From Candidatus Vallotiella sp. (ex Adelges kitamiensis) (GTDB lineage Bacteria > Pseudomonadota > Gammaproteobacteria > Burkholderiales > Burkholderiaceae), in contig NZ_CP080504.1 of assembly GCF_020342435.1 (NCBI RefSeq), positions 945,081 to 1,009,080 on the forward strand: a DNA stretch of 64,000 nucleotides, written 5' to 3'. Below are positions 1 through 10,247 of this stretch, one piece after another. How positions within the stretch are numbered: the first letter of the stretch is position 1; each line of letters starts with the position of its first letter. The notes beneath the pieces were generated by a model. That model was not told where the DNA came from, searched no databases, and worked only from the letters and a program-made list of their open reading frames with translations. Both the position numbers and the translations under genes were made by a program.

Positions 1-196
1 CTCTTAAGCATGTACTACCATCCTAGCATAAATTAAGTCACTATTTTCACGCCGTAGCGTTAAGAGGAGATAACTTTACCATCCTAGCATCAAGCCCAAA
101 ATTCTGGTGCTCTACTAAAATGCGTACTCTAGCCCTCTAGTGCTCTGCTTCTGGACTTGATATCTCTCACCTATACGTATACGTCCTATATTAAAT
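1..196. other. Spacer upstream of ftsY with a 14-bp direct repeat
   Basis: No gene is visible. A 14-base string (TACCATCCTAGCAT) occurs at 16-29 and again at 77-90, and CTCTTA at 1-6 is complementary to TAAGAG at 61-66. The M16 peptidase gene that I remember next to ftsY in Burkholderia is not present in the visible part. Confidence 0.4.
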
Positions 197-1558
197 ATGT
201 TTAGTTTTCTAAAACGTTTTAGAAAAAATAACACATCTACCGAACAGAAAGCTGTATCTACATCGCACTCTACTTCGATCTTTTGCACATCTGGAACGTT
301 GGAACCTAAGCCCTCCTCCCTCAGATCAACGCCTCCAAATGTCTTATTAGAATCAGAGACGTTATCTAAATCTATAGCCGCACAAGCGCTTAACCCTACA
401 TCGCTACCAGCAGCCTCTACATCGTCATTAGACTCTTTAGCCTTTACCGATACCGTAGCACCTATCGCTTTACCTAATACTATAAACATAAAGTCTGTAC
501 TCTCAGTGCCTCTTATAGAAGGCTCGATCCAATCAACATCTAGTGTGGTACCGCAAGGCGCACACCTTAAAATATCCAACACTCCTGAGCAGCAACCTGT
601 TAGCAGTATAAATGAAGATATCATTAAGATCGTTCCACCCCCCGCTACAGCATCATCTATGAAGCGATCGTGGTTTAAACGATTGAAATCGGGGCTGAAT
701 AAAACCAGCTCAAGCTTAAGCGGAATTTTTGTTGGTATAAAGTTTAATGAATCGTTATTCGAGGAGCTCGAAACCGCGTTATTGATAGCTGATACCGGTT
801 TGGATGCTACTACCTACTTACTTAATGCGCTACGCCAGAAGGTTCGAATTGAGAAACTAACTGACGCACAACAAGTCAAAGAAGCATTGCGCCAACTGTT
901 AATAGAATTGCTTATGCCACTTGAACTATCTATAGTTCTTGGCCGTGCACAACCACTAGTAATAATGATTGCTGGCGTCAATGGGGCTGGTAAGACTACG
1001 AGTATTGGAAAGCTCACTAAGCACCTACAGTTGTTTAACCAGTCAGTAATGCTAGCTGCTGGCGATACATTCCGTGCTGCTGCACGCGAACAGTTAGTAA
1101 TCTGGGGTCAGCACAATCATGTCGCCGTGATCCATCAGGAAAGCGCTGACCCTGCTGCAGTCATCTTCGACGCAGTCCATGCTGCGCGTGCTCGCGGTAT
1201 AGACGTACTGCTAGCGGATACCGCTGGACGCTTACCCACCCAGCCTCATCTGATGGGGGAACTTCGTAAAATTAAGCGAGTTATTGGAAATGCGATGGAG
1301 AATGCTCCTCATGAAATACTGCTAGTGCTCGATGCAAATACTGGTCAAAATACGCTAGCCCAAGTAAAAGCGTTCAATGAGTCACTGGGTTTGACCGGGC
1401 TTATTATCACGAAGTTAGACGGCACTGCTAAGGGTGGAATATTAGCTGCAATTGCTCGCCAATGCCCTATGCCGGTATATTTCATCGGCGTTGGCGAAAA
1501 TCCAGAAGATCTGCAACCCTTCGTCGCCACCGAATTTGCTGAGGCACTGCTCGGGTAA
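197..1558 (+). CDS. ftsY: Signal recognition particle receptor FtsY
   Basis: SRP-receptor GTPase that docks ribosome-SRP complexes at the inner membrane and delivers membrane proteins to SecYEG. The first ~150 residues are a poorly conserved Ser/Thr/Pro-rich tail that takes the place of the usual acidic A domain. The N domain begins near residue 155 (KRSWFKRLKSGL). The G domain shows GVNGAGKTT (about residue 259), DTFRAAAREQL, DTAGRL and TKLDGTAKGG, so all GTPase motifs are intact. The length of 453 aa is in the family range. The ATG at 197 begins MFSFLKRFRK, a typical basic start. rpoH lies downstream on the same strand, as I recall for Burkholderia, but here about 760 bases away. Confidence 0.97.
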   Translation: MFSFLKRFRKNNTSTEQKAVSTSHSTSIFCTSGTLEPKPSSLRSTPPNVLLESETLSKSIAAQALNPTSLPAASTSSLDSLAFTDTVAPIALPNTINIKSVLSVPLIEGSIQSTSSVVPQGAHLKISNTPEQQPVSSINEDIIKIVPPPATASSMKRSWFKRLKSGLNKTSSSLSGIFVGIKFNESLFEELETALLIADTGLDATTYLLNALRQKVRIEKLTDAQQVKEALRQLLIELLMPLELSIVLGRAQPLVIMIAGVNGAGKTTSIGKLTKHLQLFNQSVMLAAGDTFRAAAREQLVIWGQHNHVAVIHQESADPAAVIFDAVHAARARGIDVLLADTAGRLPTQPHLMGELRKIKRVIGNAMENAPHEILLVLDANTGQNTLAQVKAFNESLGLTGLIITKLDGTAKGGILAAIARQCPMPVYFIGVGENPEDLQPFVATEFAEALLG

Positions 1559-2319
1559 GCGTGTAGCGCTAAAAATATAACTTTCTATTAATTATCTAAA
1601 TTAAATATTAGTGTAGACTTATTTTTAATCCATTCGCAAATTTCTATAACTATCTTAACAACAGCGCTAGAAAACTTTATTGCAATACAGAGAAATAATA
1701 CAGTGTACATCCTCTTATGAGGAATACTCTAAATCGAGGCTAAATCATAGAAATACTGAATATTATTCTAGCTGCATAAATGTATAGTGTGGAATTGGAC
1801 TATAGCTAATCGCTAATTTATCCACACAGGGGCACTCTCGTAATTACATACTTATTATGCTAAACGTGCTCGCGCTTAGCAGAGGTACCGCGTATCTTTT
1901 GGATACATTAACTTTCATCATATTCTTTAGGTGCTGGGGGAGATATATATAGTACGAGAGGCGTACATAGACATAAGCAGCTCAGGCTAGACGATAAGAA
2001 TGGAATTAATAGGTATTTTAATCACTATAGATTAGTTACACAACGCCCTAAGTTTCTTAGTATCAGCTTTTGCATGATGAACATATTATAACAAAAGCAT
2101 CTATAGGCTATATATTCTTTATCAGACTACGCAAAGAGGAGCTTGTACTTATGACCGTACCTTAAATAATAACCACCAGAATTCTATATGCTTGGCAAGC
2201 AAAACCTGCTACACCCTTATTTATCTAACGGTTTAGCAACCCCGTGGCATTGAGTGTTAAAATGTCTGGAAGCCCCGTTTCTTAGCAGCATGAAAGCTGA
2301 CCATACAAGGAATACACGA
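1559..2319. other. Non-coding spacer between ftsY and rpoH
   Basis: About 760 bases with stops in all frames and no recognisable protein remnant. The last ~120 bases should carry the rpoH promoter. A possible -35/-10 pair is TTGGCA at about 2192 and a TTATTTAT stretch at about 2217, but this assignment is weak. Nothing else is seen. Confidence 0.4.
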
Positions 2320-3240
2320 GTGAGCAACGAGATGACCCTACCGACAACCTCCGAAAGCCTAGTACCAGTGGGCCGAGCGCTTGCTACGCAGTCAATATTT
2401 CCGGGTGCATTAGGTAATTTGGACTCTTATATTCAGGCTGTCAACCGTATCTCGCTGCTATCTCAAGCTGATGAAACACGCCTTGCAAATGAATATCGTG
2501 AGAAAAACAATCTAGATAGTGCAAGTAAGCTTGTGTTATCACATCTACGTCTAGTTGTGTCAGTTGCGCGTAATTATATGGGTTACGGGTTGCCTCATGC
2601 GGACCTAATTCAAGAAGGCAATATTGGTCTGATGAAAGCTGTTAAACGTTTCGATCCGCGCCAAAACGTACGGCTGGTATCTTATGCGATTCATTGGATT
2701 AAAGCTGAGATCCACGAATATATTCTGCGTAACTGGCGCATAGTAAAAGTTGCAACGACGAAAGCACAACGCAAGCTATTCTTTAACCTGCGCAGCCATA
2801 AGCAAGGCACTCAACCATTCACACCGGACGAGATCACAGGACTTGCGAAAGAGCTGAACGTCAAACGTGAAGAAGTAACCGAAATGGAGGCGCGTCTGGC
2901 TGGTGGCGATATCGCTCTTGAAATTCAGTTCGAGAACAGTGAAGAATCATTCGCACCGATTGCTTATTTAGCTGACTCACGTACTGAGCCAACTACGGTG
3001 CTTGCCTCACGACATGGCGACTTACTACAAACTGAAGGTCTGTCTGATGCCCTGAAATCCCTTGATACACGTAGCCGTCGTATTATAGAGGCACGCTGGC
3101 TACATGTGAAGGACGACGGTTCAGGCGGAGCGACGCTACACGAGCTAGCTCATGAGTTCGGTGTCTCTGCTGAGCGTATCCGTCAAATTGAAGCAAGTGC
3201 GATGAAAAAGATGCGCAGTGCGCTGCAGCACTATGCATAA
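2320..3240 (+). CDS. rpoH: RNA polymerase heat-shock sigma factor RpoH (sigma-32)
   Basis: Sigma factor for heat-shock promoters driving chaperones and proteases. Region 2 is clear (DLIQEGNIGLMKAVKRF near residue 94), followed by the RpoH-specific box QRKLFFNLR near residue 150. The region 4.2 helix-turn-helix is TLHELAHEFGVSAERIRQIE at the C-terminus. I chose the GTG at 2320 (protein SNEMTLPTT...): AAGGA lies 8 bases upstream and the start matches the family N-terminus, giving 306 aa. An in-frame ATG at 2254 would add 22 residues without family similarity. Retention of rpoH in a reduced genome is usual, since chaperone demand is high in symbionts. Confidence 0.96.
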   Translation: MSNEMTLPTTSESLVPVGRALATQSIFPGALGNLDSYIQAVNRISLLSQADETRLANEYREKNNLDSASKLVLSHLRLVVSVARNYMGYGLPHADLIQEGNIGLMKAVKRFDPRQNVRLVSYAIHWIKAEIHEYILRNWRIVKVATTKAQRKLFFNLRSHKQGTQPFTPDEITGLAKELNVKREEVTEMEARLAGGDIALEIQFENSEESFAPIAYLADSRTEPTTVLASRHGDLLQTEGLSDALKSLDTRSRRIIEARWLHVKDDGSGGATLHELAHEFGVSAERIRQIEASAMKKMRSALQHYA

Positions 3241-3513
3241 GCATTTTCCATGCTCTCTCTTTAGAATCAGCTTCAGCTAAGATTTTGTTTGCGCTGCAAT
3301 AAGTTAAGAGAACAACAGTGCATGGGTGCCTAGCGTAATTTTGTAAAAATGCTGTAGTTTAACGCGTTAGAGTCACCACCTTTTGCTACCCTAGCTATAA
3401 AATAAGTTTCTTTAAAGTTGCGCTTGCCGAGCGGTCCGCGAGATACTATTCTCAGTCATGATATCCGTCATAATATTAATATCAATCATACCGCCCTTTC
3501 GCGGTGGCCTAGT

Positions 3514-3726
3514 GTGCTAACACGGATACAGCAACGTTACAGATTAGTTTGCGAGTTAACGGCGGTAGTAATAGCTAAATTCATCATTTTGCTCGCCTTC
3601 AAGTATACGTTGTTTGGTCATCCCCAGGCGCTTCATATGGAACTGCCGCCAGCCCAGGTCGCGCAAGCGCTGTTGTCTGTCTCAGCCTTACATCCGATAG
3701 CTTCAGGTAATTATCATGATAAGTAG
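3514..3726 (+). CDS. cydP: Cytochrome bd small accessory protein CydP
   Basis: About 70 aa with one membrane helix (LTAVVIAKFIILLAFKYTLF) and a short tail matching the CydP (cytochrome oxidase putative small subunit) layout: RELxxxxxxKLxxxxxxxxxxF followed by a PPAQVAQALL-like segment. CydP is a small subunit-like protein encoded next to cydAB in many proteobacteria. It overlaps the cydA start by 11 bases, suggesting translational coupling. The start is uncertain: GTG at 3514 follows a weak GGTGG, while TTG codons at 3418 and 3424 would add ~30 residues that resemble nothing I know. Confidence 0.75.
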   Translation: MLTRIQQRYRLVCELTAVVIAKFIILLAFKYTLFGHPQALHMELPPAQVAQALLSVSALHPIASGNYHDK

Positions 3727-5275
3727 TGAAGTCGTTGATCTTTCGCGGCTGCAGTTCGCTATTACTGCGCTGTACCATTTCCTTTTCGTTCCGCTAACGC
3801 TGGGTTTATCCTGGCTGTTAGTTATCATGGAAACTCTGTATGTAATGACCCAAAAACAAGTCTACAAAGACATGTCTCAGTTCTGGTCTAAACTGTTCGG
3901 CATTAACTTTGCGATGGGTGTAGTGACTGGTATCACATTAGAGTTTCAGTTCGGTACGAATTGGTCTTATTACTCGCACTATGTTGGAGATATTTTCGGA
4001 GTACCTCTCGCGGTAGAGGGTCTGATGGCTTTTTTCCTCGAATCGACTTTCGTTGGGCTAATGTTCTTTAGCTGGAACCGGTTGTCGCGCGTCGGACATC
4101 TGATTATCACTTTCCTCGTCGCACTGGGCTCGAACTTATCTGCATTGTGGATTCTAATCGCTAATGGTTGGATGAATAATCCAGTTGGTGCTGCCTTTAA
4201 TTATGAGACCATGCGTATGGAACTAACTAGCCTATCTAAGGTAGTATTCAATCCAGTTGCTCAGGTTAAATTCGTTCATACCGTGTCTGCAGGCTATGTA
4301 ACGGCAGCTATATTCGTGCTCGGCGTATCCTCGTGGTACCTGTTGAAAAAGCGTGATGTCAATTTTGCATTGCGCTCGTTTGCCGTCGCAGCTGGATTTG
4401 GCCTAGCTTCAACTCTGAGCGTGATTATGCTTGGTGATGAGTCGGGCTACACGATTGGCGAAGTGCAGCAAGCGAAGCTTGCTGCAATTGAATCTGAATG
4501 GACTACTGAGACGCCCCCAGCTACGCTTACTATATTTGGACTTCCAAACCAGGAAAAGCAATGCACGGATTACGCGCTGCGCATACCTTACGTTCTAGGA
4601 TTAATTGCTACTCGCTCGCTCGATAAACCTGTTATTGGGCTTCGCGATGTGATATCTCAGAATGAAGAACGTATACGCGATGGCATCATCGCGTACCAGG
4701 CATTGAAAAAGATGAAACAAGGCGACACGTCTGATACAACACTTGCAGTGTTTAATGCCCATAAGAAAAATCTCGGCTACGGGCTGCTTGTCAGGCAATA
4801 TGCGCCGGATGTACTAAATGCGACTAATGCACAAATTGCCGAGACGGCTAAGCATTCAATCCCTCTTGTAGCACCAGTATTCTGGTCATTCCGTCTGATG
4901 GTCGGTCTAGGAATCTTATTCCTTATAACATTTATACTTGCTTTTTGGTTTTGTGCTACGCGTAGCCTAGAGCAGAAGAACCGACGCTGGTTTCTACGCT
5001 GGTGTGTTTGGGCAATTCCGTTGCCATGGTTTGCCTCTGAGTTTGGGTGGATTGTAGCTGAAATGGGACGCCAGCCGTGGACGATTACTGGTGTACTACC
5101 CACTTTTTCATCAGCCTCTAGCCTAGCGCCTTTGGATCTATATCTTAGTATTAGCGGGTTCATCCTATTTTACACAGCATTATTTATTATTGAGATAATG
5201 CTAATGTTTAAGTATGCAAAGCTCGGACCATCAGCATTACATACTGGACGGTACTTCTACGAACAACCACACTAA
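3716..5275 (+). CDS. cydA: Cytochrome bd ubiquinol oxidase subunit I
   Basis: Haem-bearing subunit of the high-affinity quinol oxidase in the inner membrane. The N-terminus (LSRLQFAITALYHFLFVPLT) carries the conserved haem-ligand His at residue 21. Further conserved blocks are FQFGTNWSYYSHYVG, VEGLMAFFLESTFVG, the quinol-loop start GDESGYTIGEVQ near residue 240 and GWIVAEMGRQPW near 443. At 519 aa it is full length. It starts inside the end of cydP and is followed 70 bases later by cydB. The complete cydPABX set indicates respiration at low oxygen. Confidence 0.98.
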   Translation: MISSEVVDLSRLQFAITALYHFLFVPLTLGLSWLLVIMETLYVMTQKQVYKDMSQFWSKLFGINFAMGVVTGITLEFQFGTNWSYYSHYVGDIFGVPLAVEGLMAFFLESTFVGLMFFSWNRLSRVGHLIITFLVALGSNLSALWILIANGWMNNPVGAAFNYETMRMELTSLSKVVFNPVAQVKFVHTVSAGYVTAAIFVLGVSSWYLLKKRDVNFALRSFAVAAGFGLASTLSVIMLGDESGYTIGEVQQAKLAAIESEWTTETPPATLTIFGLPNQEKQCTDYALRIPYVLGLIATRSLDKPVIGLRDVISQNEERIRDGIIAYQALKKMKQGDTSDTTLAVFNAHKKNLGYGLLVRQYAPDVLNATNAQIAETAKHSIPLVAPVFWSFRLMVGLGILFLITFILAFWFCATRSLEQKNRRWFLRWCVWAIPLPWFASEFGWIVAEMGRQPWTITGVLPTFSSASSLAPLDLYLSISGFILFYTALFIIEIMLMFKYAKLGPSALHTGRYFYEQPH

Positions 5276-5345
5276 ACAGTTATCTTACATAGGTACAACA
5301 AAAATTATATAGTCATGGATCAAATTTTGTTACTAAAAAATAACT

Positions 5346-6485
5346 ATGATTGATTATCCAACTTTGAAGATTATTTGGTGGGCGTTAATCGGCTTTTTGC
5401 TTCTTGGCTTTGCGCTCACCGATGGATTTGATATGGGTGTCGGCACACTACTACCTTTTATTGGCAAGACAGATACCGAACGTCGTGTAATTATTAATGC
5501 AATTGGTCCTACCTGGGAAGGCAACCAGGTGTGGCTGATTACAGCTGGCGCCGCAATGTTCGCTGCGTGGCCACTAGTATATGCCGCCTCTTTTTCGGGC
5601 TTCTATTTCGCAATGCTTCTAGTATTATTTGCCTTGTTTATGCGACCCGTCGGTTTTGAATATCGCGCTAAGCGCGATGATCCACGGTGGCGTGCGAGTT
5701 GGGACTGGGCTTTATTCTCTGGTAGCGCAATTCCGGCACTAGTGTTTGGTATCGCGTTTGGCAACCTGCTGCAAGGCGTACCATTTTATTTAGACGAAGA
5801 GATGCGTGCAAGTTATCAGGGCAATTTTTTTGGTCTCCTAAATCCGTTTGCATTGCTATGTGGGGCAACTAGCCTCGGTATGCTAGTCGCCCACGGCGCT
5901 GCATTTCTACGTATAAAAACTGATGGGGTAATAGCTGACCGTGCGGCGCATGTGTTATTTATAGCAGCACTAACTACGGTCATATTATTTATAATAGCTG
6001 GTATCCTCGTAGCTACTCAGATCACTGGCTTTAAGATTACCCAGGCAGCACCGCTAGACGCATTAGCTAACCCACTGCTTAAGCGCGTAGTTACTGCCCC
6101 TGGCTTATGGATGTCTAACTATATTGTATATCCGTGGACGATGCTCGCTCCCACGATTGGCATCGTAGCCGGAATTCTTGCATTGTTGCTTGCCTTGTCG
6201 TGCTTCACGATATTAAATTTTATTATGACGGGGCTACTAGTTATAGGTATAATTCTTACTGCAGGTATCTCGATGTTTCCGTTTATTATGCCATCCTCAA
6301 TTAATCCAAATAGTAGCCTAACACTGTGGGATTCAACATCAAGCTACCGAACGCTAGGTATTATGCTATGTGTGGTAATTATATTCGTGCCACTAATCAT
6401 CCTGTACACTAGCTGGGTCTATCGCGTAATGCGAGGAAAAATAACCGAACAAGGAGTAAAAACGAATACACACTTAATGTATTAA
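5346..6485 (+). CDS. cydB: Cytochrome bd ubiquinol oxidase subunit II
   Basis: Second large membrane subunit of the bd oxidase. The N-terminal helix ends in the conserved [16 protein letters not shown], followed by [12 protein letters not shown]; both are CydB hallmarks. About eight hydrophobic segments and a length of 379 aa are normal for the family. Same strand as cydA, 70 bases downstream, with cydX 33 bases after its stop, so the genes form one operon. Confidence 0.98.
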   Translation: MIDYPTLKIIWWALIGFLLLGFALTDGFDMGVGTLLPFIGKTDTERRVIINAIGPTWEGNQVWLITAGAAMFAAWPLVYAASFSGFYFAMLLVLFALFMRPVGFEYRAKRDDPRWRASWDWALFSGSAIPALVFGIAFGNLLQGVPFYLDEEMRASYQGNFFGLLNPFALLCGATSLGMLVAHGAAFLRIKTDGVIADRAAHVLFIAALTTVILFIIAGILVATQITGFKITQAAPLDALANPLLKRVVTAPGLWMSNYIVYPWTMLAPTIGIVAGILALLLALSCFTILNFIMTGLLVIGIILTAGISMFPFIMPSSINPNSSLTLWDSTSSYRTLGIMLCVVIIFVPLIILYTSWVYRVMRGKITEQGVKTNTHLMY

Positions 6486-6518
6486 CGTCCATTTAAACCG
6501 ACTCATCTAATAAAAAAT

Positions 6519-6662
6519 ATGTGGTACTTTATCTGGATATTAGGCATTAATGTTGCACTTGCGTTTGGCATCATTAACGGGATGTGGTTTGAATCGTATT
6601 ACGACGCAGAAAAACTAAGAGAGTCCAAAAAAGCAGAAGAGATGTCGCCTCATACTAACTAG
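6519..6662 (+). CDS. cydX: Cytochrome bd small subunit CydX
   Basis: A 47-residue protein beginning MWYFIWILGINVALAFGI, the classic CydX/YbgT signature of one helix with an early Trp and a polar tail (ESYYDAEKLRES). CydX binds CydA and stabilises the haems and quinol-oxidase activity. It starts at ATG 6519 and stops at TAG 6660-6662. No good Shine-Dalgarno is visible, only A-rich sequence, so coupling to cydB is likely. It is easily missed by ORF callers because of its size. Confidence 0.95.
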   Translation: MWYFIWILGINVALAFGIINGMWFESYYDAEKLRESKKAEEMSPHTN

Positions 6663-6752
6663 TTATATCCGCTTGGGTAAGTTGTGCGGATTTAAATAGC
6701 TACTAGACTTTAGATATTATCACTCCTAAAAGTATACAGCACATGTATATTT

Positions 6753-6775
6753 AACGCTAGGTTGCTAGCGTTTTC
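6753..6775 (+). terminator. Intrinsic terminator after the cyd operon
   Basis: AACGCTAG (6753-6760), loop GTTG, CTAGCGTT (6765-6772) running into a TTTT stretch. An 8-bp perfect stem with a tetraloop and U-tract 90 bases after cydX fits a rho-independent terminator. A weaker dyad ATCCGC/GCGGAT lies at about 6667-6691. Confidence 0.7.
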
Positions 6776-8394
6776 ATTCGGCGCTTAGGATATGACGTCA
6801 AGCTTCTCAGAAGCAATGCGAGATATTAAGCCCTTCTACGCTGTTATGATTCTAAAGAACTTCGCAAGTTACCCAATATCTTATAAAGAAAATTAATCTA
6901 ATAGATATTCACTACTGAGGTGTACGGCGCTGTAGTGTCAAGAACCAGCTTGTGATCGACTGTTATTAGATGAGTATTGCACACGCTATGCGATCCAGAT
7001 ATAACCGATCAGTTACTAAGTAATCCGGTATATAATGCATGGTAATTACAAACGTTAGTAATCTAAAACCTATTTGGACAAGATTAGGGATGCTCATCTA
7101 TCGTTTGAATATAATCTAGTAACTGTAATCTGTTTAGATACTTCGTAAGATTCTATCAGAGTCAATTGTATTTAAGTCTTCTGAGAGCTCGCTCTATCTT
7201 CCGAAGAGGTTATTATGTAATTTATTTACAAACTCGCTTATTCCTTTTTATAAGAGATTTATTTTATATAGTCATTTTTATTCTGAATTTTAATAATTGG
7301 CATATATACATATCTTTTATAGATGTAAAACTTATAAAATAGAGTCTGCAGATTACAGAGTAGAGATATACTCACTCAAAAAATCATCACTTTTTTATAA
7401 AAAATGATAATTCTATTTATTGAATATTCAATATAAGAAAAATTATTTTTCTGAAATATAGATTATAGATATTAGGAAAAAGTTTCCCGACCTTAATAAA
7501 AAAGTGTAATTTCATTTGAAATGAGAACATCTGATCTTTTCATTATTCCTCTTATATAGTCGCAATCTTATTTATAAGGCAGCTAGTAATTTTAATTTCT
7601 GAGATCGTTGTTTGCAGGTTACACTAATTAGTGTGATGGATGTTAGAATAGATTGAAATAGTCCAAGTAGAGTGATGTGGTTTTTTAATAAAACGCAGGT
7701 TTTGGGGCTTCTCGAAATTATGTATTCGCCTCCAAATTTAAGAGATAAAATGTATGAAATAGGAGTATAGAGGCATCATACAACGACAAAGATTGTCTAG
7801 TAGATGATTTGTATCTAGGTTGCAGAGGTCCTTAGTGCGATCTAGCTAATTTAGTAAATGGGGAAACAGCTAGTATTTACTAGATCGGCTCTGGCATGTT
7901 ATTAATCCTTGCGTGCTAACTTCTCCTTGCTAGGTTCGTATCCATGTTTAAATAGTCACGCTCTAGCTATCTAATAACTCGGCCAAGAACCTTCTAATGC
8001 GATGCCAGGATTCTTAGAATTATACTACCTACCGAAGAGTACAATGCTGCAAAAGCACTTCTATATGAGGCTCTATATTTTATTCTTTGACACTCGGGCT
8101 AAGCATATGATTTATTTATCACTGCTCTTAGCACTAAGCTACTGATCTTTTTGGGTTATAAACTTTGGAATGAGTTATATTAGTATGCTTGAGGACAGTT
8201 ACATCAGCTTATCATATCTGTGCATTCAATATATTCATAGCCTTCACCCCCCCCTATTATTAATCTTAAGCTGTTTCGCATTTTATCTCACAAGCATCTA
8301 CGTCATTCTATTTGAGAATGCGTAAGTTGTTTATGTAGTACTTTCAGAGGGAATACAGTATTAGCTCTCGCCGCTTGTTCAAGCATCTCATACA
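6776..8394. other. Large AT-rich spacer between the cyd operon and bioC
   Basis: About 1.6 kb without a supportable gene. 7200-7520 is very AT-rich. Features seen: a 14-bp palindrome ACACTAATTAGTGT at 7621-7634 and an 8-C run at 8247-8254. I could not recognise remnants of former genes. Confidence 0.5.
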
Positions 8395-9429
8395 TCAGGA
8401 AGAGCTTACGTGTGGATTACGCAACTTATGGCCAATCTCGTTAATTCGAATGATGCTATAGCCTTCATGCGTCATGTTAGCTGCCGCTTTTCGTGCATAA
8501 CCGTAGAGCACCTCAAAAGTGAGTGGTATTGTGCCGTCAGGCCGACGCTGCGCTTCTAGCGCATCGATTAGACGATAATATGTACCTCGTGAAATAGAAT
8601 GGCATGATGTGTCGCTATATCGATTCTGCCTCGGCATTGTTCCCCATCGGCGCACATCCGCTAGCAAAGATTTTGGAGACGAATACATAATTATCAGTGT
8701 GTCTGCATCTATCACTGGAATTTCGAATCCGTTAGCAACTAGCATATCACCGTAGTCATGCATATCGACAAAGTTAAGCATATTTGGCGATTCTCTACCA
8801 TCTGCAACTTCTCTTGCTTTACGTAACTCGCGCAGCGTATCAGGGCCAAGCGTAGAAAACATCATCATCCCGTCAGCTTTTAGTACCCGATTCCATTCTT
8901 GGAACACTAGATCAAGGCGCTCATTCCACTGCAGCGCTAGATTTGACCATAGTAAATCAAAGTATTCCGGTGCAAACGGGAGTTCGCCAAAGTCAGCCTG
9001 TACGAGGTCTCGTAGTTGAACGCGTCCCAGCGTAAAATAACGTAGTGGGGCTAGCAACAAACGACGCCATCTCGGGATATTACTGCAATCCGATACATGC
9101 CCTGCACCAAGAAGCATTGAGCGCGATAGATCTACTCCATAGATAGTTGCCTGAACGCAGCGCGTGCGTAGTACAGCTATATCTTCGCCCATGCCACACC
9201 CCGCGTCGAGTATCCGATTCAGTTGAGGGTTAATATATTGCAATCGTTCATGCATGCGATGTGCGATTTCGCGTGACAGAAACGCTACATCTGGGAATTG
9301 CGCTGCATGACGATCAAAAATCATCCTGAGCTGTCGCAACCTTAGGATGCGCTCCGCACACAAATCTGTATCTTGGTCTTCTGTATAGTCGTGATCGATT
9401 AACATAAAAAGGTTTGCAGGAAAAGTCAC
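8395..9429 (-). CDS. bioC: Malonyl-ACP O-methyltransferase BioC (SAM-dependent methyltransferase)
   Basis: Class I methyltransferase; BioC methylates malonyl-ACP to disguise it as a starter for pimeloyl synthesis, the first step of biotin synthesis. Motif I is LDAGCGMGED near residue 74, followed by the acidic end of strand 2 (YGVDLS), the motif DLLWSNLALQW and a post-motif KADGMMMFSTLGPDTLREL typical of BioC. 344 aa, slightly longer than enteric BioC. The GTG at 9429 is the upstream start; ATG at 9405 is an alternative. An 8-bp inverted repeat (9433-9440 with 9450-9457) sits just before the start. In Burkholderia this gene is followed upstream by comF, trmL and gpsA, all lost here. Its use depends on whether bioF and bioB survive elsewhere. 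Confidence 0.82.
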   Translation of the reverse strand: MTFPANLFMLIDHDYTEDQDTDLCAERILRLRQLRMIFDRHAAQFPDVAFLSREIAHRMHERLQYINPQLNRILDAGCGMGEDIAVLRTRCVQATIYGVDLSRSMLLGAGHVSDCSNIPRWRRLLLAPLRYFTLGRVQLRDLVQADFGELPFAPEYFDLLWSNLALQWNERLDLVFQEWNRVLKADGMMMFSTLGPDTLRELRKAREVADGRESPNMLNFVDMHDYGDMLVANGFEIPVIDADTLIIMYSSPKSLLADVRRWGTMPRQNRYSDTSCHSISRGTYYRLIDALEAQRRPDGTIPLTFEVLYGYARKAAANMTHEGYSIIRINEIGHKLRNPHVSSS

Positions 9430-10247
9430 AGTCTACTCATACTATTGAGATGAGTAGTGTCCTTTCATCTTTAATGAGGTGAGCTGTTCATAGACTACTC
9501 TTATCTGCAATAATATATCTGATTAACAATCTAGCAACGCTTCGGGCAGCTATGCTGTACAGCCTGGCTCTGTTTACTGATGCAAGCTATGACTAAATTC
9601 AGGCTAATGACTAATAGGCGATAGCGAGTTTAATGGAGGTTCTTAAATTAAACGTAAACACAGCATAGACATTTGATCAAATAAGCTTTTCTATTTTAGA
9701 GTTAAATATTAATATTAAGAATGGAAGTGCCAGTCTAGAATATGCTTATAACTACCATAACTAATTTAAAATTCACAGCAGATTCTAGAGTACGAATTCC
9801 AGATTAACGGGATCATATTATGATACTTAGACCGTGAGCGTACTAATTATATCATGAGATATGGTATGCTAAACATATCAGAGCTATGCATGCTGCTACG
9901 CTTTGAATACTAGAGTGGCGCTTATGAGGCGTGTTTATGAAACTGCCTAGGTTAGTATTAGGCTTGCTAATCCGCAGTAAAGTCTTATGCTGCATAGACC
10001 TGACAGTTTGAGGCTAAATGTAAATCAATTATCGCTAAGATAGAACGTACGACTTTAAAATATTTTGAAGTCATAAATTATAAATACGAATACAATCATA
10101 CGTAAAATGATTTCTTGCAGAGAAAACTGACCCGTAGATAATAGAACAAGATTTTGTTAACTACAACCTAGTAAGCAGTAGACTGTAAATTGTCTACACT
10201 GTGTTTACGTATAATTTAAGAACCCCTATTAAACTCGCTATCGCTTA
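9430..10247. other. Spacer bioC-secB with trace of gpsA
   Basis: I recall gpsA, trmL and comF here in Burkholderia. Only a trace is readable: on the minus strand 9950-9973 encodes GLASLILT, six of eight residues identical to the GLGDLILT core of GpsA, flanked by stops. The remainder shows no gene. The spacer also holds the two arms of a ~70-bp inverted repeat, listed separately. Confidence 0.4.
9601..9672 (+). repeat. Inverted repeat arm, copy of the secB 3' flank
   Basis: Read on the plus strand, this arm matches the minus strand of 10190-10261 with about six mismatches in the first 70 bases. The shared block begins AGGCTAATGACTAAT and includes the last codons and stop of secB. Similarity fades on both sides. 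Confidence 0.85.

Noticed and set aside
9601-9660. Minus-strand string resembling part of TrmL (LRL...P...SL)
   Set aside because: Short, interrupted by a stop, and lies inside the inverted repeat shared with the secB flank, so the match is not independent evidence of trmL.
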